Positions 17,863-26,021 of a DNA stretch of 64,000 bases are shown in pieces. Position 1 is the first letter of the stretch. Every line of letters begins with the position of its first letter. Below the pieces are notes generated by a model. It was not told the DNA's origin. It made no database searches and saw only the letters and a list, made by a program, of their open reading frames with translations. This stretch comes from Geobacter sp. UBA6151 (lineage in GTDB: Bacteria; Desulfobacterota; Desulfuromonadia; Geobacterales; Pseudopelobacteraceae), in the NCBI GenBank assembly GCA_002423105.1, contig DIUT01000033.1, forward strand, positions 1-64,000, given 5' to 3'. Both the position numbers and the translations under genes were made by a program.

Positions 17863-18189
17863 TTATCCCTTCAGCTTGAGAAGCATACTGTAATTGATCA
17901 GGTACTGGTACATGGTGTCCAGAACCACGATCTGCACCACATAGATGGCGGCAAAGGCCACCAGCGGCGACAGATCAACGGGGCCGAAGGCTGGCATATG
18001 GCGTCTGATTCTGCTCAACACCGGTTCGGTAACCCGGTACAGAAAGTTGACGATCGGATTGTACGGGTCCGGGTTTACCCAGGAAATCAGCACGGAGGCG
18101 ATCAGGATATACTTGTAGATTGTCAGCAGTCCGCCGGTCAGTTCGACAATCTTGGCCAGGGCGTACAGTATGTTGGCGAAAAGGATCAT
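17863..18189 (-). CDS. YggT family membrane protein
   Basis: About 108 residues from the ATG at 18189, which follows AAGGAGGT by 10 bases. Two hydrophobic segments flank the family motif SWVNPDPYNPIVNFLYRVTEPVL. YggT proteins are inner-membrane proteins linked to osmotic tolerance and cell division. It leads the yggT-divIVA-DUF167 run. The frame is open upstream to 18309 but that part has no ribosome site. Confidence 0.88.
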   Translation of the reverse strand: MILFANILYALAKIVELTGGLLTIYKYILIASVLISWVNPDPYNPIVNFLYRVTEPVLSRIRRHMPAFGPVDLSPLVAFAAIYVVQIVVLDTMYQYLINYSMLLKLKG

Positions 18190-18362
18190 GAACGGTATGA
18201 CCTCCTTATGAGCATAGCGTGATACTATGCCGTAACCCCCTTGAAATGTCAAAAGCTCTTCTGTTGGCGCAGGGTTGAAAACAGCGCTTGTCGAGAAGGG
18301 GTTCAGCAATTATCATGGGTCCCCGAATATGATCAAATGGCGCACCTGAAAGGAGACTGCCA

Positions 18363-18620
18363 GTGAAGATTCGAAAAAAACTGTTTGCCGATTTTGAGTA
18401 CGAAGAGGTGCTGGATACAAAAACCCGTGAACTGATCCGTGTGGGCTGCGCCGTGGCCGTCGGGTGTCCCACCTGACTGAAAAAGCACTTCGCCCTGGCG
18501 AAGGAAGCCGGCGCCGTGAGCGCCGAACTGAAAGAAGCAATGGCCTATGGGGTTATAGCCCCGGCAGGACGGGCCAAGAATTTTGCTCTGGAACTGATGG
18601 CAGAGTTAGAGCATCCCTGA
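18363..18620 (+). CDS. AhpD/CMD-like selenoprotein (CxxU), read through in-frame TGA
   Basis: An 85-residue protein that conventional ORF calling misses because codon 38 is TGA (18474-18476). From GTG at 18363, eight bases after AAAGGAG, the frame reads MKIRKKLF...ELIRVGCAVAVGCPT, then TGA, then LKKHFALAKEAGAV and on to a TGA stop at 18618. TGA sits exactly where the second cysteine of the AhpD/carboxymuconolactone decarboxylase motif CxxCxxxH belongs (C35-P-T-U38-L-K-K-H42). AhpD-type proteins are thiol oxidoreductases/peroxidase partners. A SECIS-like hairpin follows. The gene converges on and overlaps the radC end by 15 bases. Confidence 0.85.
18495..18511 (+). promoter_or_regulatory. Candidate bacterial SECIS hairpin
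   Basis: CTGGC (18495-18499) pairs with GCCGG (18507-18511), leaving a 7-base loop that begins with G (GAAGGAA). The loop starts 23 bases after the TGA, inside the spacing known for bacterial SECIS elements. A competing stem, CTTCGC with GCGAAG, overlaps it. SelB recognition is inferred, not shown. Confidence 0.5.
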
Positions 18621-19298
18621 TTCCGTAAAACTGAAGTACCTGCCGTCACCGATAATGACATGATCCAACACCCGTATGCCCAGCAGTTCACCGGCCTCTT
18701 TCAGGCGGCGGGTGATGTCGCGGTCTTCCCGGCTGGGCGCAGGATCGCCGGAGGGGTGGTTATGGACAAAAATCACGGCAGCGGCTGATTCACGCACCGC
18801 CGGTGCAAAGACTTCACGGGGATGGACGATGCTTTGGTTGAGGGAACCTTCGGAGATTGTTACCTTGCGGGTGATGCGGTTCTTGCCGTCCAGCAGCAGC
18901 ACCAGAAACAGCTCTTTCTGCCGGTCGCGCAGTTCATGATGAAAGTACTCGAAAACCTGGGATGGCGCGGTGAAGCGGTCCAGCGTAACCAGGGGGCGGG
19001 CTTGAAAACGGGAGGCCAGGGTAAAGGCCGCTTGTAGTGATGCCGCCTTGGCCAGCCCCAACCCTTTTACCTGTTGCAGTTCGTTCAGCTCGGCTTGGGC
19101 AAGGGCACGCAGACTGCCGCCAAAGTTCGTGAGCAGCTCACGCCCCAGGTCAATGGCGCTTGCCTTTCCGGCACCATCGCCGGTACGCAGTATCAGCGCC
19201 AGCAGTTCCGCATCGGACAGGGCAGCCGTGCCCCGTTTCAACAGTTTTTCCCGTGGCCGTTCGTCCTCAGGCCAGTGATTGATCCCGCCACCGCCCAT
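18606..19298 (-). CDS. radC: RadC family JAB-domain protein
   Basis: A 230-residue protein with an N-terminal helix-hairpin-helix region (LQQVKGLGLAKAASLQAA) and a C-terminal JAMM/MPN+ metal site: HNHPSGDPAPSREDRD. Length and order match RadC. Once called a DNA repair protein, its real role is uncertain. Its stop lies inside the end of the convergent selenoprotein gene. Confidence 0.93.
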   Translation of the reverse strand: MGGGGINHWPEDERPREKLLKRGTAALSDAELLALILRTGDGAGKASAIDLGRELLTNFGGSLRALAQAELNELQQVKGLGLAKAASLQAAFTLASRFQARPLVTLDRFTAPSQVFEYFHHELRDRQKELFLVLLLDGKNRITRKVTISEGSLNQSIVHPREVFAPAVRESAAAVIFVHNHPSGDPAPSREDRDITRRLKEAGELLGIRVLDHVIIGDGRYFSFTESGML

Positions 19299-19315
19299 GA
19301 CTGACCTCCGTCATT

Positions 19316-20008
19316 TCAGCCGTTTAGCCGTTTGTGTGATCCGTTGTGCCTGGTCTGCAACTGCGCGCCGTCCTGCTTTCCCTGATGGAAGGCGCTGGAT
19401 AGAACACTGGAACGGCGTCTGCGCTGGGTGCGCAACGGTCCCAGATGCTGTTCGCTGTACTGGCGGATCAGCGCCTCCTTGACCGGTACCAAGGCTCCGG
19501 CAGTGGTTGGTGTCACCGCCTTCTGCAGCGCCATGGCCTGCTGTACCCCCTGGACACCGCCCAACAGGTAGGAGTCGCGTATTCGGCGGCGGGTTGCCGG
19601 GGAGAGCAGGTCTGCCACCGCTTCCTGCTGTTTGAGATAGCGTGTTGCCAGGCGGCGCAGCTCCTGCATCAGAAACTGCAGGGTACAGGCTGCCACTGCC
19701 GGATCTTCCCCTACGCCGATGAAGCGCAGGCGTCCGGCATCAGCGCTGCTGGCTACAACCGCCATACAGTCAAAGGTATGGGCCACAACCGCAAAGAGCG
19801 ACGACAGCCATTTGGGCACGGTTTTGGCCACGGTCAGCTCTGCCTCGCCTGCCCCTTCCTCGCGCATTTCCAGCTCAGACATGGCCAGGTTATGTTCAGC
19901 CAGCAGGCGTTGGGCATGGGCGGCGGCCAGGGCCGCCTCATGTTCGTTGCTGCTGTTGGACAGGGCCAGCAGCTTCCGTACCCGTTCAATAACCCGTTCT
20001 CTGGTCAT
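19316..20008 (-). CDS. DUF2786 domain protein
   Basis: A 230-residue protein beginning with the DUF2786 pattern (VIERVRKLLALSNSSNEHEA, then AAHAQRLLAEHNL), a short helical unit often found in phage and chromosomal proteins of unknown role. The rest shows no catalytic motif I can name; the C-terminus is basic. Its ATG overlaps the stop of the DUF2062 gene (ATGA). Confidence 0.78.
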   Translation of the reverse strand: MTRERVIERVRKLLALSNSSNEHEAALAAAHAQRLLAEHNLAMSELEMREEGAGEAELTVAKTVPKWLSSLFAVVAHTFDCMAVVASSADAGRLRFIGVGEDPAVAACTLQFLMQELRRLATRYLKQQEAVADLLSPATRRRIRDSYLLGGVQGVQQAMALQKAVTPTTAGALVPVKEALIRQYSEQHLGPLRTQRRRRSSVLSSAFHQGKQDGAQLQTRHNGSHKRLNG

Positions 20009-20508
20009 GGTTTGCTGTGCTCTTGTTCCTGCTCCAGGTCTTTGCCGGTGAGCAGCGATTCCTGCGTCAGTTCCGCCAGCCCCGGATCTTTGCGGCGGAA
20101 GCGCAGCACCAGCCAGTAGCAGAGGAAGTAGCTTGCCACGGCAGCCACGAGGCCGATCACCGAACTACCCAGCAGCAGCGCTTCGGCATAGAGTTTCAGG
20201 TAACTCCATTCAAGGTTGGAGACACTGAACGGTTTTGGCGTCTGCCCCAGCAGCCAGGCTCCCAGCTTGTAGCTGCCCAGCAATACCGGAGGAACCGTGA
20301 AGGGGGTGTTCACCCAGGCTCCGGTGATGGTGGTCAGCTTGTTCAACCGGAACAGAAAGGCGGCGGCAACTGCCAAGACGGTATGCAGGCCGAAAAAAGG
20401 GGTAATACTGATGAACACCCCCACGGCAAAACCGGCGGCAATATGGCCGGGATGACTGTCCAGGGCAAGGATGGCGGTGAAACGCTCTTTTAATTGTGCT
20501 TTGGTCAT
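20005..20508 (-). CDS. DUF2062 membrane protein
   Basis: About 167 residues with the DUF2062 pattern: HPGHIAAGFAVGVFISITPFFGLHT near the N-terminus, then hydrophobic stretches and NTPFTVPPVLLGSYKLG. Three or four membrane segments are likely. Function unknown. A GTG at 20520 would add four residues; neither start has a strong ribosome site, so the ATG is preferred. Confidence 0.8.
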   Translation of the reverse strand: MTKAQLKERFTAILALDSHPGHIAAGFAVGVFISITPFFGLHTVLAVAAAFLFRLNKLTTITGAWVNTPFTVPPVLLGSYKLGAWLLGQTPKPFSVSNLEWSYLKLYAEALLLGSSVIGLVAAVASYFLCYWLVLRFRRKDPGLAELTQESLLTGKDLEQEQEHSKP

Positions 20509-20630
20509 GGGAGAAGACACTCTAAAGAGTGATGCCGCAGTTTGTCAATCGCCAAAAACCGTTGCAGCCGCATAGTCATTAGTGATAACAAAAAAAATCC
20601 ACCACTCACTGCAGACACAAGGAGTTCGCC

Positions 20631-21188
20631 ATGCATGCAAAAGATACAACCTGTTTTGCCGTCTCTGTTGTCGGCGCTGACCGTCCCGGCATTGTGGCCG
20701 GCATTACCGAGGTATTCTACCGGCTGGGCTGCAACATCGCCGATTCCAGCTGTGCCATGCTGGCCGGGGAATTCGCCATGATCCTGATCGTTTCCCACAA
20801 AAAACCGTTCACCAAAGCCCATCTGCTGGAAGAGTTAAAGCCGGTTTGCGATCGTCTGGAGATGACCCTCTCGGTGCGGCATCTCTCAAGCAGCGAGGAA
20901 CAGCGAGCTGAAACAGCGGGAGAAATCTGCCAGATTACGGTCTATGGTGCCGATCAGCCGGGGATTGTCTACCGGGTTACCAGTGCGTTGGCGGCCCGGC
21001 GGATCAACATCATGGACTTGCAGACCAAGCTGGCCGGATCGGAGGAGGAGCCGGTCTACATCATGCTGCTGGAAGCCGCGCTGCCTGAGGGGATTATCCC
21101 CGAAGAGGTGGAGCAGTTGCTCTCCGGCCTGAAGCAGGAGTTGCAGGTGGAGATCGGTGTGCGGATTATCACGCCGGTGGAGCTGTAG
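20631..21188 (+). CDS. Tandem ACT-domain regulator (GcvR-like)
   Basis: A 185-residue protein made of two ACT domains (VVGADRPGIVAGITEVFYRL near 13-32, and VYGADQPGIVYRVTSALAA near 105). This layout is that of GcvR, the glycine-cleavage repressor partner, and of related amino-acid sensors. No DNA-binding domain is present, so it works through small-molecule or protein contacts. Peptide deformylase follows with no gap. Confidence 0.82.
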   Translation: MHAKDTTCFAVSVVGADRPGIVAGITEVFYRLGCNIADSSCAMLAGEFAMILIVSHKKPFTKAHLLEELKPVCDRLEMTLSVRHLSSSEEQRAETAGEICQITVYGADQPGIVYRVTSALAARRINIMDLQTKLAGSEEEPVYIMLLEAALPEGIIPEEVEQLLSGLKQELQVEIGVRIITPVEL

Positions 21189-21698
21189 ATGGCTGTCCAG
21201 ACGATTCTGAAATATCCCCACCCCTTACTGAAAAAACTGGCCCGTTCAGTAGTCCGCCTCGACGATGAAATCAAAGCGCTGTTGCAGGACCTGCTGGACA
21301 CCATGGAGGCCGGTCCCGGCTCTGTGGGGGTTGCCGCGCCGCAGATCGGCGTGGGTTTGCGGGTTTGCGTGGTGGACGTATCCAAAAGCCGCCATGGCAA
21401 AGACAACAACCATGGACGGCTGTTGATGGTCAACCCGGAGATTGTGGAGCGGTCAGGCTGCGCGGTGATGCGGGAAGGGTGCATGAGCGTGCCGGACTAT
21501 ACCGGCGACGTGGAACGGGCAACGGAGATAACCGTTCGTTTTCTGGACGGTCAGAGCGAAGAGCAGCGGGAAATACAGGCTTCCGGCTTTGAAGCGGTAG
21601 CTATCCAGCACGAGATGGATCATCTGGACGGTATCCTGTTTCTTGACCGGGTGGTCAGTATTGCCACCGGCCTGTTCAGGCGGAAGAACTATCGATAA
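21189..21698 (+). CDS. def: Peptide deformylase
   Basis: A 169-residue metalloenzyme that removes the formyl group from new proteins. The three signatures are GSVGVAAPQ, EGCMS and QHEMDH (metal-binding Cys and two His, catalytic Glu). EGCMS in place of the common EGCLS is a known variation. It begins directly after the ACT-protein stop and is followed 11 bases later by the AMMECR1 gene. Confidence 0.95.
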   Translation: MAVQTILKYPHPLLKKLARSVVRLDDEIKALLQDLLDTMEAGPGSVGVAAPQIGVGLRVCVVDVSKSRHGKDNNHGRLLMVNPEIVERSGCAVMREGCMSVPDYTGDVERATEITVRFLDGQSEEQREIQASGFEAVAIQHEMDHLDGILFLDRVVSIATGLFRRKNYR

Positions 21699-21709
21699 GG
21701 GGAGGTGCC

Positions 21710-22246
21710 ATGAACGAACAGGAGCGCACACAACTGCTGCGGCTGGCCCGTGAAACCATCATAGCCGCGGTCAGTCGCCAGCCGCTGCCACAGCTCGATA
21801 ATCCGCCCCCGGCGCTGCTATCGCGCTCCGGTTGCTTTGTCACCATTAAGCGGCACGGCGAGCTCAGAGGTTGTATTGGCAATTTTGTTTCCGAAAAACC
21901 GCTCTGGGAGACTGTCCGTGAAATGGCGGTGGCGGCGGCCACCCATGATCCCCGCTTTCGTCCGATGCAGGTGGAGGAACTGGCTGATTTCAGCCTGGAG
22001 ATATCGGTGCTTTCACCCCTGCGTGATGTTGCAGCGGTGGATGAAATCCAGGTGGGAATCCATGGCCTCTACATCATCAAAGGGCATGCCCACGGGGTAC
22101 TGTTGCCCCAGGTGGCCACGGAGTACGGCTGGGACCGGGAGACGTTTCTGAGCCAGACCTGTCGCAAGGCCGGACTGCCGCAGGATGCCTGGCAACAGCC
22201 TGGCTGCCGTATCTTAAGCTTCAGCGCCGAGGTGTTCGGGGAATAG
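21710..22246 (+). CDS. AMMECR1-domain protein (AmmeMemoRadiSam system protein A)
   Basis: A 178-residue AMMECR1 protein: LRGCIGNF is the invariant family motif, and DPRFRPMQVEEL and EYGWDRETFLSQTC also match. In many bacteria and archaea it is encoded with a MEMO protein and a radical SAM enzyme; neither is next to it here. GGGGAGGTG precedes the ATG. Function unknown. Confidence 0.9.
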   Translation: MNEQERTQLLRLARETIIAAVSRQPLPQLDNPPPALLSRSGCFVTIKRHGELRGCIGNFVSEKPLWETVREMAVAAATHDPRFRPMQVEELADFSLEISVLSPLRDVAAVDEIQVGIHGLYIIKGHAHGVLLPQVATEYGWDRETFLSQTCRKAGLPQDAWQQPGCRILSFSAEVFGE

Positions 22247-22423
22247 ATGTCCGACCCTTTGCCGGGCCGTGCACCAGCGGTGTTACGTATCCTTTTCAGG
22301 TTCTGATTTTGAACGTTATGTTGTCTTACGGGGCGCCGAAGCGCACCTCGCACCCACCTCTTTAAATACGATCTTCAGGCAAGGTGTTCTTCTTTACGCC
22401 CATGCAAAGTTTAGACCATCACA

Positions 22424-22765
22424 CTAGACAGCACTTGGGCCTCTTTGATTCGTTCGTATCTTTACGATGTCGTCCACCGTTGACACAAAAATCTTCCCGT
22501 CACCGGTGTTGCCGGTATGGGCATATTTCTGGATTACGTTGACAATCTGGTCAACCACCTCATCGTTGACAACAACCTCCAGTTGTATGCGAGGCATGAA
22601 TTCAACCATTTCATAAACAACTTTGTCTTCAGCGTGTTTGGCCCGGCCTTTACCGAAGCCCCTTATTTCCGTTACCGTCACACCAGGCAAGCCATCAATT
22701 TCGTGAAGCTCCTCGGCTACTTTCAGTAATTTAGATGGCCGTATGATTGCTTTTATTTCTTTCAT
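22424..22765 (-). CDS. PII-like protein of the metal-efflux-linked (PII-NG) group
   Basis: A 113-residue PII-fold protein. The N-terminus (KEIKAIIRPSKL), the GVTVTEIRGFGKG core and C-terminal TGNTGDGKIFV follow GlnB/GlnK. The T-loop instead reads GRAKHAEDKVVYEMVEF and lacks the YRGAEY segment with the uridylylated tyrosine. It is last in a run that encodes an RND metal pump, the context described for the PII-NG group. It probably senses nucleotides or a metal-related signal and not the usual nitrogen cascade (inference). Confidence 0.85.
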   Translation of the reverse strand: MKEIKAIIRPSKLLKVAEELHEIDGLPGVTVTEIRGFGKGRAKHAEDKVVYEMVEFMPRIQLEVVVNDEVVDQIVNVIQKYAHTGNTGDGKIFVSTVDDIVKIRTNQRGPSAV

Positions 22766-22799
22766 GGAATTCCCTTTCGTTTGATTAAAGTCTAAATCA

Positions 22800-22871
22800 A
22801 CCCCCCTCAGTCCCCCCTTGTCAGGGGGGAAGTCTTAGAGTCTCCCCTTGATAAGGGGAGATTTAGAGGGG
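22800..22871. repeat. REP-like palindromic repeat cluster
   Basis: Two hairpins stand in tandem: CCCCCCTTG-TCAGGGGGG, and TCTCCCCTTGATAAGGGGAGA, bordered by CCCCTCAG and TTAGAGGGG, filling the gap between the pump gene stop and the PII gene. Similar C/G blocks occur at 59565-59690. It is a dispersed palindrome that could also stabilise or end the pump mRNA before the PII gene. Confidence 0.65.
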
Positions 22872-25800
22872 TTACATCTCTGCTTCTATTTTCCGCTTTT
22901 CAAACCAGCCATATACTGCTGGAATTATCAGCAATGTCAGCAGGGTTGAGGTTACCAATCCCCCAACAACAACGGTTGCCAGAGGTTTCTGGATTTCAGA
23001 GCCTGCTCCGCCTGCAAGCAGCATCGGGATCAAGCTGAAAATCGCGATGGATGCGGTCATCATTACCGGACGCAAACGGTCAAGGGTTCCTTTTCTGATT
23101 GCTTCCTGCAGTTCAAGCCCTTCATCTCGCAGTTGCGAGATGCGGGACACCAGCACCAGTCCGTTTAGCACCGCCACGCCAAACAGCACCACGAACCCGA
23201 CCGAAGCCGGGACAGAGAGATATTGCCCGGAGATGTAAAGCGCAAAGACCCCGCCGATCAAGGCGAATGGCAGGTTGGAAATAACCAGCAGCGCCAGACG
23301 GATCGACCGGAAGGTGACGTACAGCAGCAACAGGATCAGACCAATGGCCACCGGCCCGATGATCATCAGCCTGTTCATGGCGCGCTGCTGATTCTCGAAC
23401 TGACCGCCCCATGTCAGATAATATCCGGGGGGAAGTTTGACCTGTTCTTTGATCTTCTGTTTTGCCTCGGCAACAAAACCGCCGATATCCCGTCCGGTGA
23501 TATTCATCTCAATGCCGATTCTTCTGTTTCCGTCCTGGCGGCTGATCTGGGCCGGACCTTCGATCATTTTCACCTCGGCCAGCTGTTCCAATGGCACGTT
23601 GATGCCGGTTCTGGTGGTGATCATCAGGTTCTTGATCGCTTCAAGAGAGTTGCGCTTCTCTTCCGGCAACCTGACGGTGATGTCGAAACTGCGATTCTCT
23701 TCATAGAGCTGTGATGCGGCTTTTCCGGCCACGGCAACTTCAATAACCTTTTGCACATCACTGATGTTCAAGCCATAGCGGGCAATTTTCTCCCGGTTGA
23801 TGTTGACCGTCAAATACGGCTGCCCCGAAACCTTTTCAGCAGCCAAATCGGTGCCCCCGCGAACAGTGGAGAGAACCCGTGTAATTTCAGCCGATTTCTC
23901 ACTAAGTACGTTTATGTCTTCACCAAACAGCTTGAGAATCAACTGTGCGCGGGTTCCGGCCACCAGTTCATCAATGCGGCACTGAATCGGCTGGCTGAAA
24001 CCGACTTGAATTCCCGCAACCGACTCCAAAGCCTTACGCATCTCGTTGATAACTTCTTCTTTGGAAATATCCCGCTTCCATTCGCTCTTCGGCTTGAAGA
24101 CACCGACATAGCCGGTTTTATCCGAGCCTCTGGTATCCATAGCAACACCGGTCTGCCCGGTTCGAGACACGATGGTTTCAAGTTCAGAAAATTGCATGAG
24201 TTTTTTGGCAGCCCGCTGGTTTACTTCCATCGCTGTAGCTAGGGAAACTCCGGGAAGCATGGCGATATCCATATCGAAGGAACCTTCATCCATGGTCGGG
24301 ATGAACTCCGTTCCCAATCGCGTCACCAGAAAGAGCGACACAATCAGGAGAATCGCGGCAACACTCAACACCACCCGCTTCGTGTTCATGGCATATTCAA
24401 GCATCGGCAGATAGAGCCGGTTGGCATGCTTCATGATTAAGCTCTCTTTTTCCGGGTATGGTTTCAGGAAAATGATGCAGAGCACCGGGATGACGAAAAC
24501 CGACAGGAACAGCGAGGCAAGCAGGGCAATTGCCACCGTTATGGCCAGAGGACTGAACATCTTCCCTTCAATCCCTTCAAGGGAAAGAATCGGAATGAAG
24601 GTGAGGGCAATGATCAGTTCGCCGAAAATACTTGGCTTACGGACTTCCATGACCGCTTTGAGAACAGTCATCAGCTTGGGATGCTTCCCCCCTTCCTCGC
24701 TCAAATGGCGCTGAACATTTTCCACCTGGATGATGGTCGTGTCGATAATCATGCCGATGGAAATGGCCAAACCGCCGAGGGACATCAGGTTGGCGGTGAT
24801 TCCGGCCAGCTTCATGACGATGAAGGTGGCCAGGAGCGAAAGCGGCAGCGCAATCAGCACCACGATGCTGCCACGAATGCTGTTAAGTAGCAGGTACAGC
24901 ACGATCAGCACCAGAATTGAACCTTCAATTAGCGCTTTGTTGACCGTATTAACACTTGCCTTGACAATGTCGCTGCGGTCGTAATAAGGAACGAGCTTGA
25001 TCCCTTCCGGCAGAACATTATTTTCATTCATCTCCTTTACTTTTGCCGCCACCCGGCGCACAACGTCACGGCTGTTTTCGCCGCGCAGCATCATGACGAT
25101 GCCACCCACCGCCTCATCTTTGCCATCCTTCATGGCGGCGCCCATGCGCACTGCTTCGCCGACCTTTACCTGGGCCACGTCGCGGATATAGGTCGGCGTA
25201 CCACCTGCTGATTTCAGGACGATAGTTTCTATGTCATTGACATTTTTTATCAGGCCCACACCGCGAACGATGTACTGGTCAGTGCCCCGTTCGAGGAGGT
25301 TGCCGCCGACATTTTCGTTGTTGCTGCCAATGGCTGAATAGACGTCGTCCACGGTTATGCCGTATTTCACGAGCTTTTCAGGCGACACGATCACTTGGTA
25401 CTGCTTGAAATAGCCGCCAAAGGAGTTGATCTCGTTGACACCGGCGACACTCTTCAGCTGCGGGGAAATGACCCACTCCTGCAGGGTGCGCAGGTTAGTC
25501 AGGTACGCAATCTTCCCCTGCGGATCATCCGGTATCTTCCCTTCGAGCGTGTACTGGTAGATCTCGCCCATGGCGGTGCCGATCGGCCCCATGGCTACTT
25601 CAACCCCTTTAGGGACCTTCTCCCGCGCCTCCGCCAGTCGCTCGAACACCAACTGTCTGGCAAAATAGATATCTACATTGTCCTTGAAAACAATGGTGAC
25701 AATGGACAGGCCGAACTTGGTAACCGAACGCATCTGTTCGATGTCCGGCAGGCCGCGCATGGACATTTCAATCGGATAGGTTACGTTCCGCTCGATCTCT

Positions 25801-25976
25801 ATTGCTGAAAGTCCATCGGCATGACTTACCACTTCAACCTGAATGTTCGTTACATCCGGAAAAGCATCAATCGGTAGTTTCAGATATGAGTACAATCCGA
25901 ATGCAATAATCAGCAACGAAAGGAATATGACCATCCCTTTCTGCCGTAAGGTATAGGCTATTAATTTTTCTAGCAT
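22872..25976 (-). CDS. Heavy-metal RND efflux pump, CzcA/CusA family
   Basis: A 1034-residue inner-membrane proton-driven pump with the 12-helix RND layout (QKGMVIFLSLLIIAFGLY at the first helix, two large periplasmic loops). The TM4 proton-relay region reads GMIIDTTIIQVEN, so the first Asp of CzcA (DFG) is not there. The periplasmic site PIQCRIDELVAG has Glu where CusA has a copper-binding Met, which speaks against a strict Cu/Ag pump. It is one unit with the CzcB and CzcC-type genes upstream; the metal remains open. Confidence 0.92.
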   Translation of the reverse strand: MLEKLIAYTLRQKGMVIFLSLLIIAFGLYSYLKLPIDAFPDVTNIQVEVVSHADGLSAIEIERNVTYPIEMSMRGLPDIEQMRSVTKFGLSIVTIVFKDNVDIYFARQLVFERLAEAREKVPKGVEVAMGPIGTAMGEIYQYTLEGKIPDDPQGKIAYLTNLRTLQEWVISPQLKSVAGVNEINSFGGYFKQYQVIVSPEKLVKYGITVDDVYSAIGSNNENVGGNLLERGTDQYIVRGVGLIKNVNDIETIVLKSAGGTPTYIRDVAQVKVGEAVRMGAAMKDGKDEAVGGIVMMLRGENSRDVVRRVAAKVKEMNENNVLPEGIKLVPYYDRSDIVKASVNTVNKALIEGSILVLIVLYLLLNSIRGSIVVLIALPLSLLATFIVMKLAGITANLMSLGGLAISIGMIIDTTIIQVENVQRHLSEEGGKHPKLMTVLKAVMEVRKPSIFGELIIALTFIPILSLEGIEGKMFSPLAITVAIALLASLFLSVFVIPVLCIIFLKPYPEKESLIMKHANRLYLPMLEYAMNTKRVVLSVAAILLIVSLFLVTRLGTEFIPTMDEGSFDMDIAMLPGVSLATAMEVNQRAAKKLMQFSELETIVSRTGQTGVAMDTRGSDKTGYVGVFKPKSEWKRDISKEEVINEMRKALESVAGIQVGFSQPIQCRIDELVAGTRAQLILKLFGEDINVLSEKSAEITRVLSTVRGGTDLAAEKVSGQPYLTVNINREKIARYGLNISDVQKVIEVAVAGKAASQLYEENRSFDITVRLPEEKRNSLEAIKNLMITTRTGINVPLEQLAEVKMIEGPAQISRQDGNRRIGIEMNITGRDIGGFVAEAKQKIKEQVKLPPGYYLTWGGQFENQQRAMNRLMIIGPVAIGLILLLLYVTFRSIRLALLVISNLPFALIGGVFALYISGQYLSVPASVGFVVLFGVAVLNGLVLVSRISQLRDEGLELQEAIRKGTLDRLRPVMMTASIAIFSLIPMLLAGGAGSEIQKPLATVVVGGLVTSTLLTLLIIPAVYGWFEKRKIEAEM

Positions 25977-26021
25977 CGGAACCTCGCTCCCGTTTAGTTC
26001 AAGTATGTGAGAAGAGTATGG

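Noticed and set aside
18474..18476. TGA in the small CMD gene as an ordinary nonsense mutation
   Set aside because: It falls exactly on the second redox Cys position, the frame stays protein-like to a proper stop, and a hairpin follows at SECIS distance. Selenocysteine explains this better, although a pseudogene is not formally excluded.
22247..22423. Possible RNA element between AMMECR1 and the PII gene
   Set aside because: It lies between convergent gene ends, shows only short GC pairings and no known riboswitch or tRNA pattern.
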